Program-made: the position numbers and the translations under genes
Origin: Flammeovirgaceae bacterium BBD 1991-12
GTDB lineage: Bacteria > Bacteroidota > Bacteroidia > Cytophagales > Cyclobacteriaceae
Reading direction: 5' to 3'
Length of the DNA stretch: 45,845 nucleotides
Assembly: GCA_001657315.1 (NCBI GenBank)
Contig: LYSV01000040.1
Coordinates: 1-45,845, forward strand
In this document: positions 8,698 to 18,239 of the stretch, one piece after another
Position numbering within the stretch: the first letter of the stretch is position 1
Layout of the letters: every line of letters starts with the position of its first letter
Notes under the pieces: model-generated
Told to the model about the DNA's origin: nothing
Database searches by the model: none
Seen by the model: only the letters and a program-made list of their open reading frames with translations

Positions 8698-9680
8698 TGA
8701 AATGTCACACGGTTATTTTGATACGAATAATTAATATCCAGTACGATCTGCAGCTCTTCCAGCACCTCCTCCAGTGGCTGGTTATTGAGCACAGAGGTGT
8801 AGGTCAGATCGCTGAGGTGGTTACTTGTGATCTTCATGTCCACGTCATAGAAGCGGACCAGATCATCCACCACCTGTGGAAAAGGGGTTTCATTGAATGT
8901 CAGTATACCGGTCTTCCACGACAGGAAATTCGGATCATCATTGATGTACTCCCGGATGGATTTGCTATTGTACCATCCCACTTCATTTTGGGTAAGGAGT
9001 ACTGTGTCCTGATCATGTGAGAAGGCCACTTTCCCGGAATTGACTGTTATTTTGATGGTTTCACCCTGCTCCAGCACATTAAACCCGGTGCCTATCACTT
9101 TCACTGAGGTTTGCCCGACATGGATAAAAAATGGAAGAGCGGGATCATGCGCCACCTCAAAATAGCCTTCTCCTTCCAGACTTACGACCCTGTCTTCCCC
9201 GTTGAAATCCGGGCTATGCGAGATTTTGGCCCCTTTATTTAAAAACACCTGGCTTCCGTCAGGCAGGGTAAGTGCTACAGTAGTGTCTCCTGCTGTATAG
9301 GACAACACATCTGCCGGAGTATCGGATCCGCGATTTGCCTGCCATACGAACCAGGATACCGAAACCAGCAGGGCCACAGCCGCGGCAATTTTGAAAAAGG
9401 TGCTGACAGCATTACCACGGGGCATTTCCCGGGTCACCGTGGATGTCTCCTGCATTTGTGCCCAAACCTCCTGCCAATCAGACTCCATATCCAGTTGTGA
9501 AAAACGGCGAGCCTCTCCGGACCGCTTCCAGAGCCTGCTCAGTTCCTTAAGCCGCTCCTCATTACGAGGGTCAGCATTTATCCATCTTTCTACGCTTACC
9601 TTCTCGTTCGCCTCCAGCTTATCAGGAGCCTCGAGATAACGCAAAAGAAGGATATCCATATTGTTTTCTTCTGTGCTCAT
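8694..9680 (-). CDS. FecR-family anti-sigma factor (DUF4974)
   Basis: A 328-aa inner-membrane anti-sigma regulator. The cytosolic N-terminus (about 1-92) would bind the ECF sigma factor. A single transmembrane helix follows (about 94-114, TFFKIAAAVALLVSVSWFVW). The periplasmic part has the FecR domain (TLPDGSQVFLNKGAKISH...VSLEGEGYFEVAHD...FFIHVGQTSVKVIGTGFNV) and a C-terminal DUF4974 segment (FNETPFPQVVDDLVRFYDVDM...), itself STN-like. It overlaps the downstream receptor by 4 bp (translational coupling) and lies 233 bp after the sigma gene. Together they form a cell-surface signalling system. Confidence 0.92.
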   Translation of the reverse strand: MSTEENNMDILLLRYLEAPDKLEANEKVSVERWINADPRNEERLKELSRLWKRSGEARRFSQLDMESDWQEVWAQMQETSTVTREMPRGNAVSTFFKIAAAVALLVSVSWFVWQANRGSDTPADVLSYTAGDTTVALTLPDGSQVFLNKGAKISHSPDFNGEDRVVSLEGEGYFEVAHDPALPFFIHVGQTSVKVIGTGFNVLEQGETIKITVNSGKVAFSHDQDTVLLTQNEVGWYNSKSIREYINDDPNFLSWKTGILTFNETPFPQVVDDLVRFYDVDMKITSNHLSDLTYTSVLNNQPLEEVLEELQIVLDINYSYQNNRVTFQ

Positions 9681-9826
9681 ATGTCCGTAAGACAGGCGTC
9701 GTTACCTGAACACGTATCGGGATCCATAATTTTTTCATTTTTCCTGATAGTTACTACAACCATGGTACCGGTTTACCCTACGTGCCTTTTGAAAGTAATG
9801 GCTGAGACATACTTGTTATGGAAAGA

Positions 9827-9852
9827 GAAAAAGTCTGCTATTCGACTTTTTC
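9827..9852 (-). terminator. Hairpin between the sigma and anti-sigma genes
   Basis: GAAAAAGTC and GACTTTTTC form a perfect 9-bp stem with an 8-nt loop. It lies in the 233-bp gap between the sigma gene stop (9914) and the FecR start (9680). On the minus strand a pyrimidine-rich TCTTTCC follows. It could attenuate read-through from the sigma gene. The rest of the gap has no supported gene. Confidence 0.45.
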
Positions 9853-9913
9853 CTGAGCACGATAAAGTGTTGATTTAGTGAATGACAGGTCCCGGCAATA
9901 TGGATTTACAGGC

Positions 9914-10516
9914 TCACAGAACTAAGAGCAACACCCCTGTCAGCAAAATCAGCAAAGTCTGCCGCAATAGCTTCAGCGCCTTGCTGATCTGGGTCTCAAC
10001 TGTTCTTTTCGAGAGCCCAAGCTCGTCGGCTATCTCCTGATTGGTCATGTCTTCAAACCGGTTCATGGTAAAAATGCGGCGGCACTGGTCCGGCAACTTC
10101 TCAATGGCTTTGTAGATCCGCTGAACGGCTTCCGTTTCCTCGAGGTTATCGGAAAAGTCGGACTGAGGTTGTTGCCGGAAGGCACTGTGGTGATGATCCT
10201 GTCTGCGTTGTTGCGCTTCGAGTGTGTTGATACATGTGTGGTAGACAGCCCGGAACAGATAGGCTTTCAGCGACTGTCTGATATGGATCGTTTCGCGCTT
10301 TTGATACAGTTTGACAAATACTTCCTGCGCCACTTCTTTTGCAACCTCCAGACTATCCACATACCTCGCTGCGAATACGGTAAGTACAGGATAGTACCGT
10401 TCAAACAGTCCTTTATAGGCCTGCTGATCCCCTTTCCGAAGCCCTGGAAGAAAGGCCTCGTCATCCTCAGGTAACAACTCAAGATGCTCCGGCATAAAGT
10501 GCTGATTATGACGCAT
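9914..10516 (-). CDS. ECF RNA polymerase sigma-70 factor (FecI-like)
   Basis: A 200-aa extracytoplasmic-function sigma factor. Region 2 is visible at about residues 25-95 (FERYYPVLTVFAARYVDSLEVAKEVAQEVFVKLYQKRE, SLKAYLFRAVYHTCINTLEAQ). Region 4 is at about 125-185 (AIEKLPDQCRRIFTMNRFEDMTNQEIADELGLSKRTVETQISKALKLLR), with the helix-turn-helix. It ends in an unusual hydrophobic tail (TLLILLTGVLLLVL). It heads the cluster with FecR, receptor and DUF4249 lipoprotein, and should direct their transcription when the receptor is ligand-bound. Confidence 0.92.
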   Translation of the reverse strand: MRHNQHFMPEHLELLPEDDEAFLPGLRKGDQQAYKGLFERYYPVLTVFAARYVDSLEVAKEVAQEVFVKLYQKRETIHIRQSLKAYLFRAVYHTCINTLEAQQRRQDHHHSAFRQQPQSDFSDNLEETEAVQRIYKAIEKLPDQCRRIFTMNRFEDMTNQEIADELGLSKRTVETQISKALKLLRQTLLILLTGVLLLVL

Positions 10517-10743
10517 GCAAAGGAATCAGAATAGCCTGAATTATACCAGTGCTTTGTGGTTTTTGAGTGTAACATATATCAGATATACAACCAAAGGGAG
10601 TTATGCAAAGAGTCATCTGCTCCATTCTACAGCCCTTTCCTTCACCTAATTGTTCTCAGGATGTGAAAACCGATCCTTTTATGCTGAAAACATTATTGTG
10701 TGAAACGGGTTAAAGGAGCGAATGACCAGCCTGAAATCCAACC

Positions 10744-11337
10744 ATGAGCAGACCTGACTTCAAAGATTTAAAAACCGGTGCGGAGTTCAGTCAGTGGTAT
10801 TGGCTCAAGGAAGAAATGGCAGCCATATGCCGGTCCATGAGCCTTCCATACAATGGGAGCAAATTTGAACTGAGGGACAGGATCATTTATGCACTTGACA
10901 ACAGCGGTGCACTGCTCAATTCCACATCCAAACCAAAGAAGACCTCACGCTTCAACTGGGCAAACGCCATCCTGACCCTTGACACCGTTATCACCGATAA
11001 CGTTTCTTTCGGCCCCAATTTCCGAAACTTCATGAAGTCACAGATAGGCAAAAGATTCGTATGTCACGGCGATTTTATGGACTGGGTAAGATCAAACTCC
11101 GGCAAAACCCTTAGCGATGCGGTACTGAAATGGCAGGAGCTGGAAGACCGTAAATCCATCAAAGGATTTAAAAGGGATATAGCTGAACACAATATGCTTT
11201 CTCAATACGTGCGGGATTTTCTCAGGGATAATAAAGACATGGCGCTCAGGGATGCCCTCAGGTGCTGGAAACTTAGAAGAGAGCTGCCTGCTGAAAACGG
11301 ATCCGTTGTTTACAGCCCATCGGATCTGAGGCTTTAA
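10744..11337 (+). CDS. SAP-domain / DUF6434 protein
   Basis: A 197-aa cytoplasmic protein. The N-terminus (residues about 8-50: FKDLKTGAEFSQWYWLKEEMAAICRSMSLPYNGSKFELRDRIIYAL) reads as a SAP-like helix-hairpin of the kind that binds nucleic acid. The next part (FNWANAILTLDTVITDNVSFGPNFRNFMKSQIGKRFVCHGDFMDWVRSN) matches what I know as DUF6434, with a C-terminal helical region containing two related segments (GKTLSDAVLKWQELEDRK and DMALRDALRCWKLRRE). A DNA- or RNA-associated role is inferred; nothing in the neighbourhood clarifies it. Confidence 0.7.
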   Translation: MSRPDFKDLKTGAEFSQWYWLKEEMAAICRSMSLPYNGSKFELRDRIIYALDNSGALLNSTSKPKKTSRFNWANAILTLDTVITDNVSFGPNFRNFMKSQIGKRFVCHGDFMDWVRSNSGKTLSDAVLKWQELEDRKSIKGFKRDIAEHNMLSQYVRDFLRDNKDMALRDALRCWKLRRELPAENGSVVYSPSDLRL

Positions 11338-11447
11338 ACAGCGCAGCAAAAACGGCTAAAAAGATGAATTTTGCCCGCTCTGGCTATTACAGGCAGAAAG
11401 CTGGCGGGTCATTCAAAACGCCTCTTGTTTTACAAAAGCAACGCAGA

Positions 11448-11657
11448 ATGAAGCTGATCATATTCAATGGAATAGTACTGATCGCTCTTGCTGTATTTTT
11501 ATACTATCAGGCCCGTTACAGAAATATTGACAGGATATTCCTCAGCGCACAACTGGCAGAGCTTGCCCTTGGACTGATCAATATGATACTCATCGGACGC
11601 AATATTGCCAGTGGTCAGAAGCCTTCGGGAAGAATAAAACAAGTCTCCAAATCCTGA
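11448..11657 (+). CDS. Small two-helix membrane protein
   Basis: A 69-aa protein with two hydrophobic helices (LIIFNGIVLIALAVFLYYQA and LSAQLAELALGLINMILIG) and a basic tail. The start at 11448 is preferred over an in-frame ATG at 11364, because the extra 28 residues are polar and lack any domain character. It follows the SAP protein by 110 bp. No family recognised. A weak G+C-rich hairpin-like sequence lies just downstream (about 11676-11696). Confidence 0.5.
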   Translation: MKLIIFNGIVLIALAVFLYYQARYRNIDRIFLSAQLAELALGLINMILIGRNIASGQKPSGRIKQVSKS

Positions 11658-11801
11658 ATCATTCAACTTAACCAAAGACCGGGCCTTCGACCGGTTACCA
11701 ATGATAATTTGTGATACCCTGTTTTATCTGTTACTTTTAATACAGGTATGTGCTATTCCATATGAATTCGGCATCTCACTCTAAAACCTAAACAAATCAA
11801 A

Positions 11802-13499
11802 ATGAAAAGAACTGTTACAATACTTACTCTTCTCCTCATTGTCATCCTGCTCCCCTGCCTAAAAGGTCAGGACCGTATCACCGGTCTCAACTTTGCTACC
11901 CGCTCGGAGGTCATTGCGAAAAACGGCATGGTAGCTACCAGTCATCCATTAGCCACTCAGATCGGGTTGGACATTCTGAAACGTGGCGGAAACGCCATAG
12001 ATGCTGCTATCGCAGCCAATGCGGCACTGGGCCTGATGGAGCCTACAGGTTGTGGGATCGGCGGTGACCTGTTTGCTATCGTATGGAGTGCCAAAGATCA
12101 GAAGCTGTATGGTCTTAATGCCAGCGGACGATCCCCGGAAAAACTGAGTTTAAAGTATTTTGCCGATAAGGGCATGACAAAAATACCTGCACATGGTCCA
12201 CTGCCGGTTAGTGTGCCCGGCGCGGTGGACGGCTGGTTCGAACTACACGGCAAATTCGGCACCATGCAAATGGATCAAATACTACAGCCTGCCATCACTT
12301 ACGCCAGAGAAGGCTTTCCGGTGACTGAACTTATTGGATACTACCTGACAGCTTCGGCCAGGAGGTTCAGGGAATATCCCAACTTTGCCGATACCTACAT
12401 GCCCAATGGCCATCCTTTGAAAAAAGGGGATGTTTTCAAAAACCCTTACCTAGCGAATACTTACGAAAAAATAGCCAAAGGAGGTAGAGATGCCTTTTAC
12501 AAAGGAGAGATCGCCAAAACCATCGCAGACTTCATCAAAGCAGAAGGTGGGTTTTTAAGCCAGAATGATCTGACCCGTCACAAATCCGAATGGGTGGAGC
12601 CGGTATCTTCCAACTACCGGGGTTATGATGTGTGGGAGTTGCCCCCCAACGGGCAGGGGATCGCTGCCCTGCAGATCCTTAATATCATGGAAGGCTACGA
12701 TGTGAAAAGTATGGGTTTCGGCAGCACGGAGTATGTGCACCATTTTACTGAAGCCAAAAAGCTGGCCTTTGAAGACCGGGCGAAGTATTACGCCGACCCG
12801 GCCTTTAACCAGCTCCCTGTGGCCCAACTGATCTCGGAGGAATATGCGGAAGAAAGGAGAAAGCTGATCTCACCCGACCGAGCCAGCCGCAGGTACGATG
12901 CAGGTAAGCTGGAGCAGGGCAATACCATTTACATGACCGTAGCTGACAAGGAAGGTAATATGGTTTCACTGATCCAGAGTAACTACCGGGGCATGGGCTC
13001 AGGCATGGTACCTCCCGGACTGGGCTTCATGCTACAGGACAGAGGCGAACTGTTTTCTCTGGAGGAGGGCCACTTTAATGTCATAGAGCCGGGAAAAAGA
13101 CCGTTCCATACGATCATCCCTGCTTTTATTACCAAAGATGGTAAACCGTGGGTGAGCTTCGGCCTGATGGGAGGCGCCATGCAGCCACAGGGTCATGCAC
13201 AGATCGTTATGAACCTGATCGATTTTGGCATGAACCTGCAGGAGGCCGGAGATGCCCCCCGTATGCAACATACGGGCTCATCACAACCTACAGGAGGGCA
13301 AATGACAAATGGTGGAGAAATACGCCTGGAATCAGGATTTGACTACCAGGTGATCAGGGGCCTGATGGGCAAGGGACATAGGATCACCTACAGCAGGGGA
13401 AGCTATGGCGGCTATCAGGCCATCATGTGGGATGAGGAGAACGGTGTGTATTACGGCGCTTCGGAGTCCAGAAAAGATGGACAGGCTGCGGGGTATTAG
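11802..13499 (+). CDS. ggt: Gamma-glutamyltransferase
   Basis: A 565-aa Ntn-hydrolase precursor with a Sec signal peptide (MKRTVTILTLLLIVILLPCL). It transfers or hydrolyses gamma-glutamyl groups from glutathione and related peptides in the periplasm, and cleaves itself into large and small subunits. The large subunit starts with MVATSHPLATQIGLDILKRGGNAIDAA, typical of the family. The predicted new N-terminus and nucleophile is Thr375 in GNTIYMTVADKEGN. The small subunit keeps PGLGFMLQDRG and GGAMQPQGHAQ and ends in GASESRKDGQAAGY. The length is normal. It is monocistronic, with a palindromic terminator after it. Confidence 0.95.
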   Translation: MKRTVTILTLLLIVILLPCLKGQDRITGLNFATRSEVIAKNGMVATSHPLATQIGLDILKRGGNAIDAAIAANAALGLMEPTGCGIGGDLFAIVWSAKDQKLYGLNASGRSPEKLSLKYFADKGMTKIPAHGPLPVSVPGAVDGWFELHGKFGTMQMDQILQPAITYAREGFPVTELIGYYLTASARRFREYPNFADTYMPNGHPLKKGDVFKNPYLANTYEKIAKGGRDAFYKGEIAKTIADFIKAEGGFLSQNDLTRHKSEWVEPVSSNYRGYDVWELPPNGQGIAALQILNIMEGYDVKSMGFGSTEYVHHFTEAKKLAFEDRAKYYADPAFNQLPVAQLISEEYAEERRKLISPDRASRRYDAGKLEQGNTIYMTVADKEGNMVSLIQSNYRGMGSGMVPPGLGFMLQDRGELFSLEEGHFNVIEPGKRPFHTIIPAFITKDGKPWVSFGLMGGAMQPQGHAQIVMNLIDFGMNLQEAGDAPRMQHTGSSQPTGGQMTNGGEIRLESGFDYQVIRGLMGKGHRITYSRGSYGGYQAIMWDEENGVYYGASESRKDGQAAGY

Positions 13500-13562
13500 T
13501 GGATGGTTGATGGCGGGTGGTTGATAGTGTTTTGCATAAGGGTTATGGAAAATTTGAAAAGC

Positions 13563-13596
13563 ACCGGCCGGACAGTTAGCAAAACACCCGGCCGGT
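13563..13596. terminator. Palindromic terminator between convergent genes
   Basis: ACCGGCCGG and CCGGCCGGT form a perfect 9-bp stem around a 16-nt loop. It lies between the convergent gamma-glutamyltransferase and PepSY genes. A short T-run (CTTTTT) follows some 18 bp later on the plus strand. It probably ends transcription from both sides. Confidence 0.6.
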
Positions 13597-13608
13597 TGAG
13601 ATGATCCC

Positions 13609-15111
13609 TTACTTTTTAAGATAAAGAGCCAGCCCAAAAAGTGATACCGTCAATAACCCCAGCGCTGCAAGGGACATAACAGCATCCCGAAAGTCCTTCC
13701 CTGCAAAGTCCAGTGTATGGTATTTGTGCAGAAATGCAAAACTGAAGCCTTCCCAACGGTCCGGGTTGGTGACATGTGCTGCCAGTTTGCCGGTAGAGGT
13801 TTCAATGTAGTAGGTAGCTTTGTCAGGGGTATTGTAACTCACTTTTTGAACGGGTAGCCGCTTGTTCACAAAGCCATATTCACCGCCAAATTTTGTTATC
13901 TGTTCTACAAACGGAGTGCCCGGCAATCCGCTGAACATCCCAGCCAGATACCTGGCGTATCTGCGATCTCCGTTTTCGAGGAGCGAGCCATCCCTGGCGG
14001 AAAGATAGCTTACAGCATGGCGATGTTGGCCCCAGTGCCCAAACCTGTAGTACAGTTGATCTTCCAGGGTAACCAAAGAGATATTGGCCACCGGATATTC
14101 AAGTTGGGTCAAAAGGCCAACCGGATCTGTGTGCAGATCTGCAGTGTATATCTCTGCCTGATTTATAAAATCATGCAAGGCATTAGGGTCTTTTTTATAA
14201 AGGAGATGATAAGCCCCACTGAAGGAGAAAGTAATGGTCACTACGGAAACTGCTACTCCCAATGTTCTGTGCCACTTCCTTCGTTTCAGCCGGGAGTTGG
14301 TCATGGTCTGCTTTTTAAACCTCTTCCACCCTATGGAATAGATATAAAGTCCGCTTACCGCAGACAGGAAGATCAATGTCAGCAACAGGGTCATGAGAAC
14401 AGGCCTCAAGGGACCGGTAAAAGCAAAGAAGTCCCAGTTATGCAGGGTGCTGAACAGCCACATGTACGTTTTTCGCGCTTTGTCGTTGGCAGCACCTAGG
14501 CGACTGGAACGTGTATGTACGTATACGTCCAGCCCTTCGGGGCCGGCAAAGGAGATCTTGTAAACCGGCAACAGTCTGTTGATAAACTTGTATTCGCTGG
14601 TGTATTCGTTCACAACTTCTATTTGGCCTATTCCGGCCTGCCATTCTTCCATGAAATAGCGTCCGAGCCAGGTGGCATAGGCAATATCACCATCATCAAG
14701 AAGAACTCCATCTCTGGTGTTTATATAATGTATTTCTCCTTCCTCATCAACAGGCTGCACCTGATAATAGCGCTGACCATCCATAAGAATGATATTCACA
14801 TTGCCAAATGAGGTAATACCATTTTTGGCCAGCGCCTCCTTTAGCGGCACTGAAAAGTCTCCCGCCTGAAGCGCCGGCGCCTTGACAAACCGGTTTGGGA
14901 TCTCCACCTTGAACCACCGGGCCATAATGGGATGCATAAGCCCACTGACACACCACATGATAACAGGAACAAGAACAATGATACCCGTTTTCCTGTGCCA
15001 TTGATACCATAGCCCCAGTCCTGCCTTCTTCTTTTGGGGAGGAGGAGATATTATGCCTGCTTCCCTTTTTACAGCTTGTTCCACCAATGCTTCCATATCA
15101 TTTATTGCCAA
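13609..15111 (-). CDS. PepSY-associated transmembrane protein (putative ferric/metal reductase)
   Basis: A 500-aa inner-membrane protein of the PepSY-TM family. The first helix carries the family signature WYQWHRKTGIIVLVPVIMWCVSGLMHP (about residues 35-60). Two more helices lie in the middle (VLMTLLLTLIFLSAVSGLYIY; the next after KRRKWHRTLGVAVSVVTITFSFSGAYHLLY), and a last one is at the C-terminus. The His residues next to helices fit haem binding. Related proteins beside TonB-dependent siderophore receptors reduce or release iron in the periplasm. The gene overlaps the receptor upstream by 14 bp, so the two act together. The substrate is inferred from context. Confidence 0.88.
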   Translation of the reverse strand: MAINDMEALVEQAVKREAGIISPPPQKKKAGLGLWYQWHRKTGIIVLVPVIMWCVSGLMHPIMARWFKVEIPNRFVKAPALQAGDFSVPLKEALAKNGITSFGNVNIILMDGQRYYQVQPVDEEGEIHYINTRDGVLLDDGDIAYATWLGRYFMEEWQAGIGQIEVVNEYTSEYKFINRLLPVYKISFAGPEGLDVYVHTRSSRLGAANDKARKTYMWLFSTLHNWDFFAFTGPLRPVLMTLLLTLIFLSAVSGLYIYSIGWKRFKKQTMTNSRLKRRKWHRTLGVAVSVVTITFSFSGAYHLLYKKDPNALHDFINQAEIYTADLHTDPVGLLTQLEYPVANISLVTLEDQLYYRFGHWGQHRHAVSYLSARDGSLLENGDRRYARYLAGMFSGLPGTPFVEQITKFGGEYGFVNKRLPVQKVSYNTPDKATYYIETSTGKLAAHVTNPDRWEGFSFAFLHKYHTLDFAGKDFRDAVMSLAALGLLTVSLFGLALYLKK

Positions 15112-17401
15112 TGTTGTAAGCTAAATTGACCTGCCAGGTTCTGGGGATACCCGGTGTAAAGGTGGTTCCGAACCGTGAAGAACTCGCCCGTGGCGACCAC
15201 AGCTCATCCGTTAGGTTAAGGATGGTAAACCCAACATCCACACCATGGAAGCGGTAGCCTGAGCGCAGATTGAAGAGACTAAACCCTTCATATTCTGTGG
15301 TATTGGCATTATCCATCCAGTAGGGGCCCATGTATTGGTTCTCTACAGACAATCTCAGTCCCGGAAGCTGCTTTGGGCGGTAGGTTACCTCATAGTTGAA
15401 AAGGGTATTGGCTCCTTGTGCCATCTCGTTGCCATTGAACTCACTGCCGTTTTCAACGTAATCTATGAACTCGTGCCGGGCAAATGATCCACTCCACCGA
15501 AACTGCAACTGCTGGTCAAAATCAAGCTGGATCATGTATTCTACGCCGCGGGATCGTATCTCCCCTGCATTCCTGTTTTCCCGAGTGCCATCGTCCAGTT
15601 GTACGGATATGATCTGATTCGTGGCTTCTACCTGATAGAGCGCCACATTACCATACCCCATCAGTTTATTATTTAAATGCAGGCTGTACCATCCCCCCAC
15701 TTCATAGTTATTGTAGACAGATGGGTCCAGCGAAGGGACCTGCACGCCTCTGTAGAGCTCGCTCACCTGTGGAGGCACAAAACCCTGCGCATAGTTGGCA
15801 TACACTCCCCTGTTATTGTCCAGATCATAGGTAAACCCGACCTTAGGGGTGAAAGCATCAAAAGTACTTACCGCATCGGGCGAACCTGAAAAGGAGGACG
15901 GAGGCAGAAAATTTCTGTGATCGTAGCGAAAGCGATCATAACGTAGCGAAGCTGAAAACTTCAGTTTTTCCGTGGCTCTGATCTGAAATGTGGCATAAGT
16001 CCCGATATTAGTGAGATCGATCTCGTTTTTGGTCAATACAGAATCAATTTCAGAATACCCTACGTTGACTCCCCGGCCGTCCTGCTCTACTAAAATATAG
16101 TCTTCAAAGAAATCGGTGGGGCTGTGATCTATGGATACGCCACTTATGATCTTCGCTCCCAGCGACTCTATTCGATGAGAATGCTGGATCACCGAGCCAT
16201 AGCTTTGAAGGGTACGTTCGTTGATGGTACCTGAGGTCACTCCTGTCTGCCGGTCGGTGCGAATACGATATGACGGGATCTGGCCTATTGAATTATCGCG
16301 GAAAAACAGACGTACGGAGGTAGTTCCCTTTTCATTCCAGTCATGATTCAACGTGGACTGTATCCTGAGTGCACTCACGGTCCTTTCCGTAAAAGTCTGC
16401 ACGCTGGTGAGATCTTCTCCGAAAAAAGCAGCGCTGTCCAGGCTGCCGGTCATATCTGTGACCAGATCCGCATACGTGATGGAAAGGTTCACATCCGTAG
16501 CTGAAGAAAGTGCATGGCTCACCTTCAACGTGGCGGCATATTTGTCCATATCGCTATGCTCAAAGAAGCCGTCCCGCCTCCGGGCGTAGTAGCCTGCGAC
16601 AAAAACTCCGGTCTTGCCATACGTATTGGCCAGCCTCAGGTCTGTTCTTCTGAGTCCGTTACTGTTACTTCGTATTGCCATACGACCGGTAAGGTCCAGC
16701 GAAGGGGACTGTGTGATCACGTTGATCACCCCACCAATAGCTTCCGCCCCATAAGTAGAAGAGGCTGGTCCCCGGATCACCTCTATGCTGCGGATGGCGC
16801 CCTGATTAAGCTCATTCATGGCATTGTGGTTAAATACACCGGTAGGCCGGGTTGGTAGCCCGTCTTCAAGATACAGGAACAGTCCCTTGGTAGAGATGGG
16901 CTGGCGGATACTGGTCATGTGTTGCTCATTGGCGAGATCAGCTACAAATACACCAGGTATCTTGTTCAGCACCTGATCCAACGTGTTAGGGGCCGTTTCA
17001 TCGATCTTTTGTGGTGAAATAGTGGAAATGGCCGCAGGCACTTCAGTCCTCAGCTCCTTTTCACGATTGGCAGATACTACTACCTGTTCCAGTGTACTGA
17101 CGGATTCCACAAGCCCTAAGCTCAAATTATCCGTCAGGTCCGTCACCTGCACGGGATCGTAGCCTATATACTGTACCTGAAGTTTAGTGGCACCCCGAGG
17201 TACCGTTAAGGTAAACCTGCCAAGCAAGTCCGTCACGGCACCCACTGTAGTTCCGGGTATGGTCACCTCGGCTCCCACCAGTGCTTCGCCGGTTTGCTGG
17301 TCGTATATTTTGCCTGTTACCGTCTGCTGGGCCTGGGCATACAGACCGGATACTATGAGAATAAAGAATAGAATTGGTATAAAATGGGTTTTGTTTTCCA
17401 T
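15098..17401 (-). CDS. TonB-dependent receptor (siderophore/metal-type)
   Basis: A 767-aa outer-membrane receptor without STN domain. Parts: signal peptide (about 1-24), carboxypeptidase-like regulatory domain (TGKIYDQQTGEALVGAEVTIPGT, about 28-110), plug with TEVPAAISTISPQKIDETAPNTLDQVLNKIPGV and the AEAIGGVINVIT box, then a barrel (GYFNLRSGYRF-like repeats, VNLAYN near the end). The TonB-box-like VVVSANRE segment precedes the plug. The close link to a PepSY membrane protein suggests uptake of an iron chelate, haem or another metal. Start chosen for the signal peptide. No Fur-type box was recognised upstream. Confidence 0.92.
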   Translation of the reverse strand: MENKTHFIPILFFILIVSGLYAQAQQTVTGKIYDQQTGEALVGAEVTIPGTTVGAVTDLLGRFTLTVPRGATKLQVQYIGYDPVQVTDLTDNLSLGLVESVSTLEQVVVSANREKELRTEVPAAISTISPQKIDETAPNTLDQVLNKIPGVFVADLANEQHMTSIRQPISTKGLFLYLEDGLPTRPTGVFNHNAMNELNQGAIRSIEVIRGPASSTYGAEAIGGVINVITQSPSLDLTGRMAIRSNSNGLRRTDLRLANTYGKTGVFVAGYYARRRDGFFEHSDMDKYAATLKVSHALSSATDVNLSITYADLVTDMTGSLDSAAFFGEDLTSVQTFTERTVSALRIQSTLNHDWNEKGTTSVRLFFRDNSIGQIPSYRIRTDRQTGVTSGTINERTLQSYGSVIQHSHRIESLGAKIISGVSIDHSPTDFFEDYILVEQDGRGVNVGYSEIDSVLTKNEIDLTNIGTYATFQIRATEKLKFSASLRYDRFRYDHRNFLPPSSFSGSPDAVSTFDAFTPKVGFTYDLDNNRGVYANYAQGFVPPQVSELYRGVQVPSLDPSVYNNYEVGGWYSLHLNNKLMGYGNVALYQVEATNQIISVQLDDGTRENRNAGEIRSRGVEYMIQLDFDQQLQFRWSGSFARHEFIDYVENGSEFNGNEMAQGANTLFNYEVTYRPKQLPGLRLSVENQYMGPYWMDNANTTEYEGFSLFNLRSGYRFHGVDVGFTILNLTDELWSPRASSSRFGTTFTPGIPRTWQVNLAYNIGNK

Positions 17402-17687
17402 TGTTTATAGTGATTTACAGGCGTCCTTGACCACCGCAAGCCCGATGGGAAAAGCAGCACTACATTTGAAAGACTACCCCCCGCCTTCACTGGTTAACGC
17501 CCTGATATTTTTGTGAAAATTGAGAAGAGAAAACGCGCTTTAACCGGAAGTGGAAACACTCATCCACGGGACAGGCTCCTGTCATGAACTATCCCAACAT
17601 AGAAAATTACTGACATCCGGACTCTGACATTATGAGTCCGCAATAACCGCCATTGGGTTATGTATATTTGGGTTTTCCGGTAAAACA

Positions 17688-18074
17688 CTAAGTGGTCCGT
17701 GGCGGACGAAAAACACCACGTAAAAAAGAAGAGCTCACATGTTGGTGACCTGAAAATGAAGCAGGTGAATCCATGGTATCCCCATATTTCCGGAATTCTA
17801 CGGGAGACAACGCCTTGTAAAAAAAGGAGAACCCCGGCTTTTGATTGGGCATGGTCGCTTCCTTTTCCTGCTGTTCAGCTACCCGTTTCAACTGCCCAGA
17901 GAGATAACACGATCCACCGCAAACCGTCATGGGTTCGTCGCGTTCAATACAAAGGACTTTGGCAATATAATCCCTGCGTACACTGAAATCCAGGTAAATG
18001 AGGGGCACCATCAATGTGCTCAGAAGCATACTGACAGCCAATACAGTTAAAACAATGTATTTAACCACCTTCAT
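17688..18074 (-). CDS. Small membrane protein with C-x5-13-CGGxCYL motif
   Basis: A 128-aa protein. The start at 18074 gives MKVVKYIVLTVLAVSMLLSTLMVPLIYLDF, an N-terminal membrane anchor or signal. After it comes VRRDYIAKVLCIERDEPMTVCGGSCYLSGQLKRVAEQQEKE, a pattern (YIxxxLCIxRDxP...CxGxCYLxxQL) I recognise from uncharacterised Bacteroidota proteins found near metal-related receptors. Three to four Cys could bind a metal. The C-terminus is Ser/Phe/His rich. It lies 286 bp upstream of the TonB-dependent receptor on the same strand, so metal handling is a reasonable guess only. Confidence 0.6.
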   Translation of the reverse strand: MKVVKYIVLTVLAVSMLLSTLMVPLIYLDFSVRRDYIAKVLCIERDEPMTVCGGSCYLSGQLKRVAEQQEKEATMPNQKPGFSFFYKALSPVEFRKYGDTMDSPASFSGHQHVSSSFLRGVFRPPRTT

Positions 18075-18239
18075 AGCTACAAATATAGGTTGACCATAAT
18101 TCCCTGTACAAGGTATATACACTCTTTTTTTGGGTCACTTCATGTTTTTTGGCCACGGTATCCCAAACCACAGGGGCTACCGGGTTATAAAGCGAGTTGC
18201 TACTATTTACTTCTGTTCTCTGTTCAACTACGAAAAAGT

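Noticed and set aside
9681-9878. A 65-codon plus-strand frame between the sigma and fecR genes
   Set aside because: No signal peptide, domain or codon preference; it covers a hairpin and is antisense to the operon transcript.
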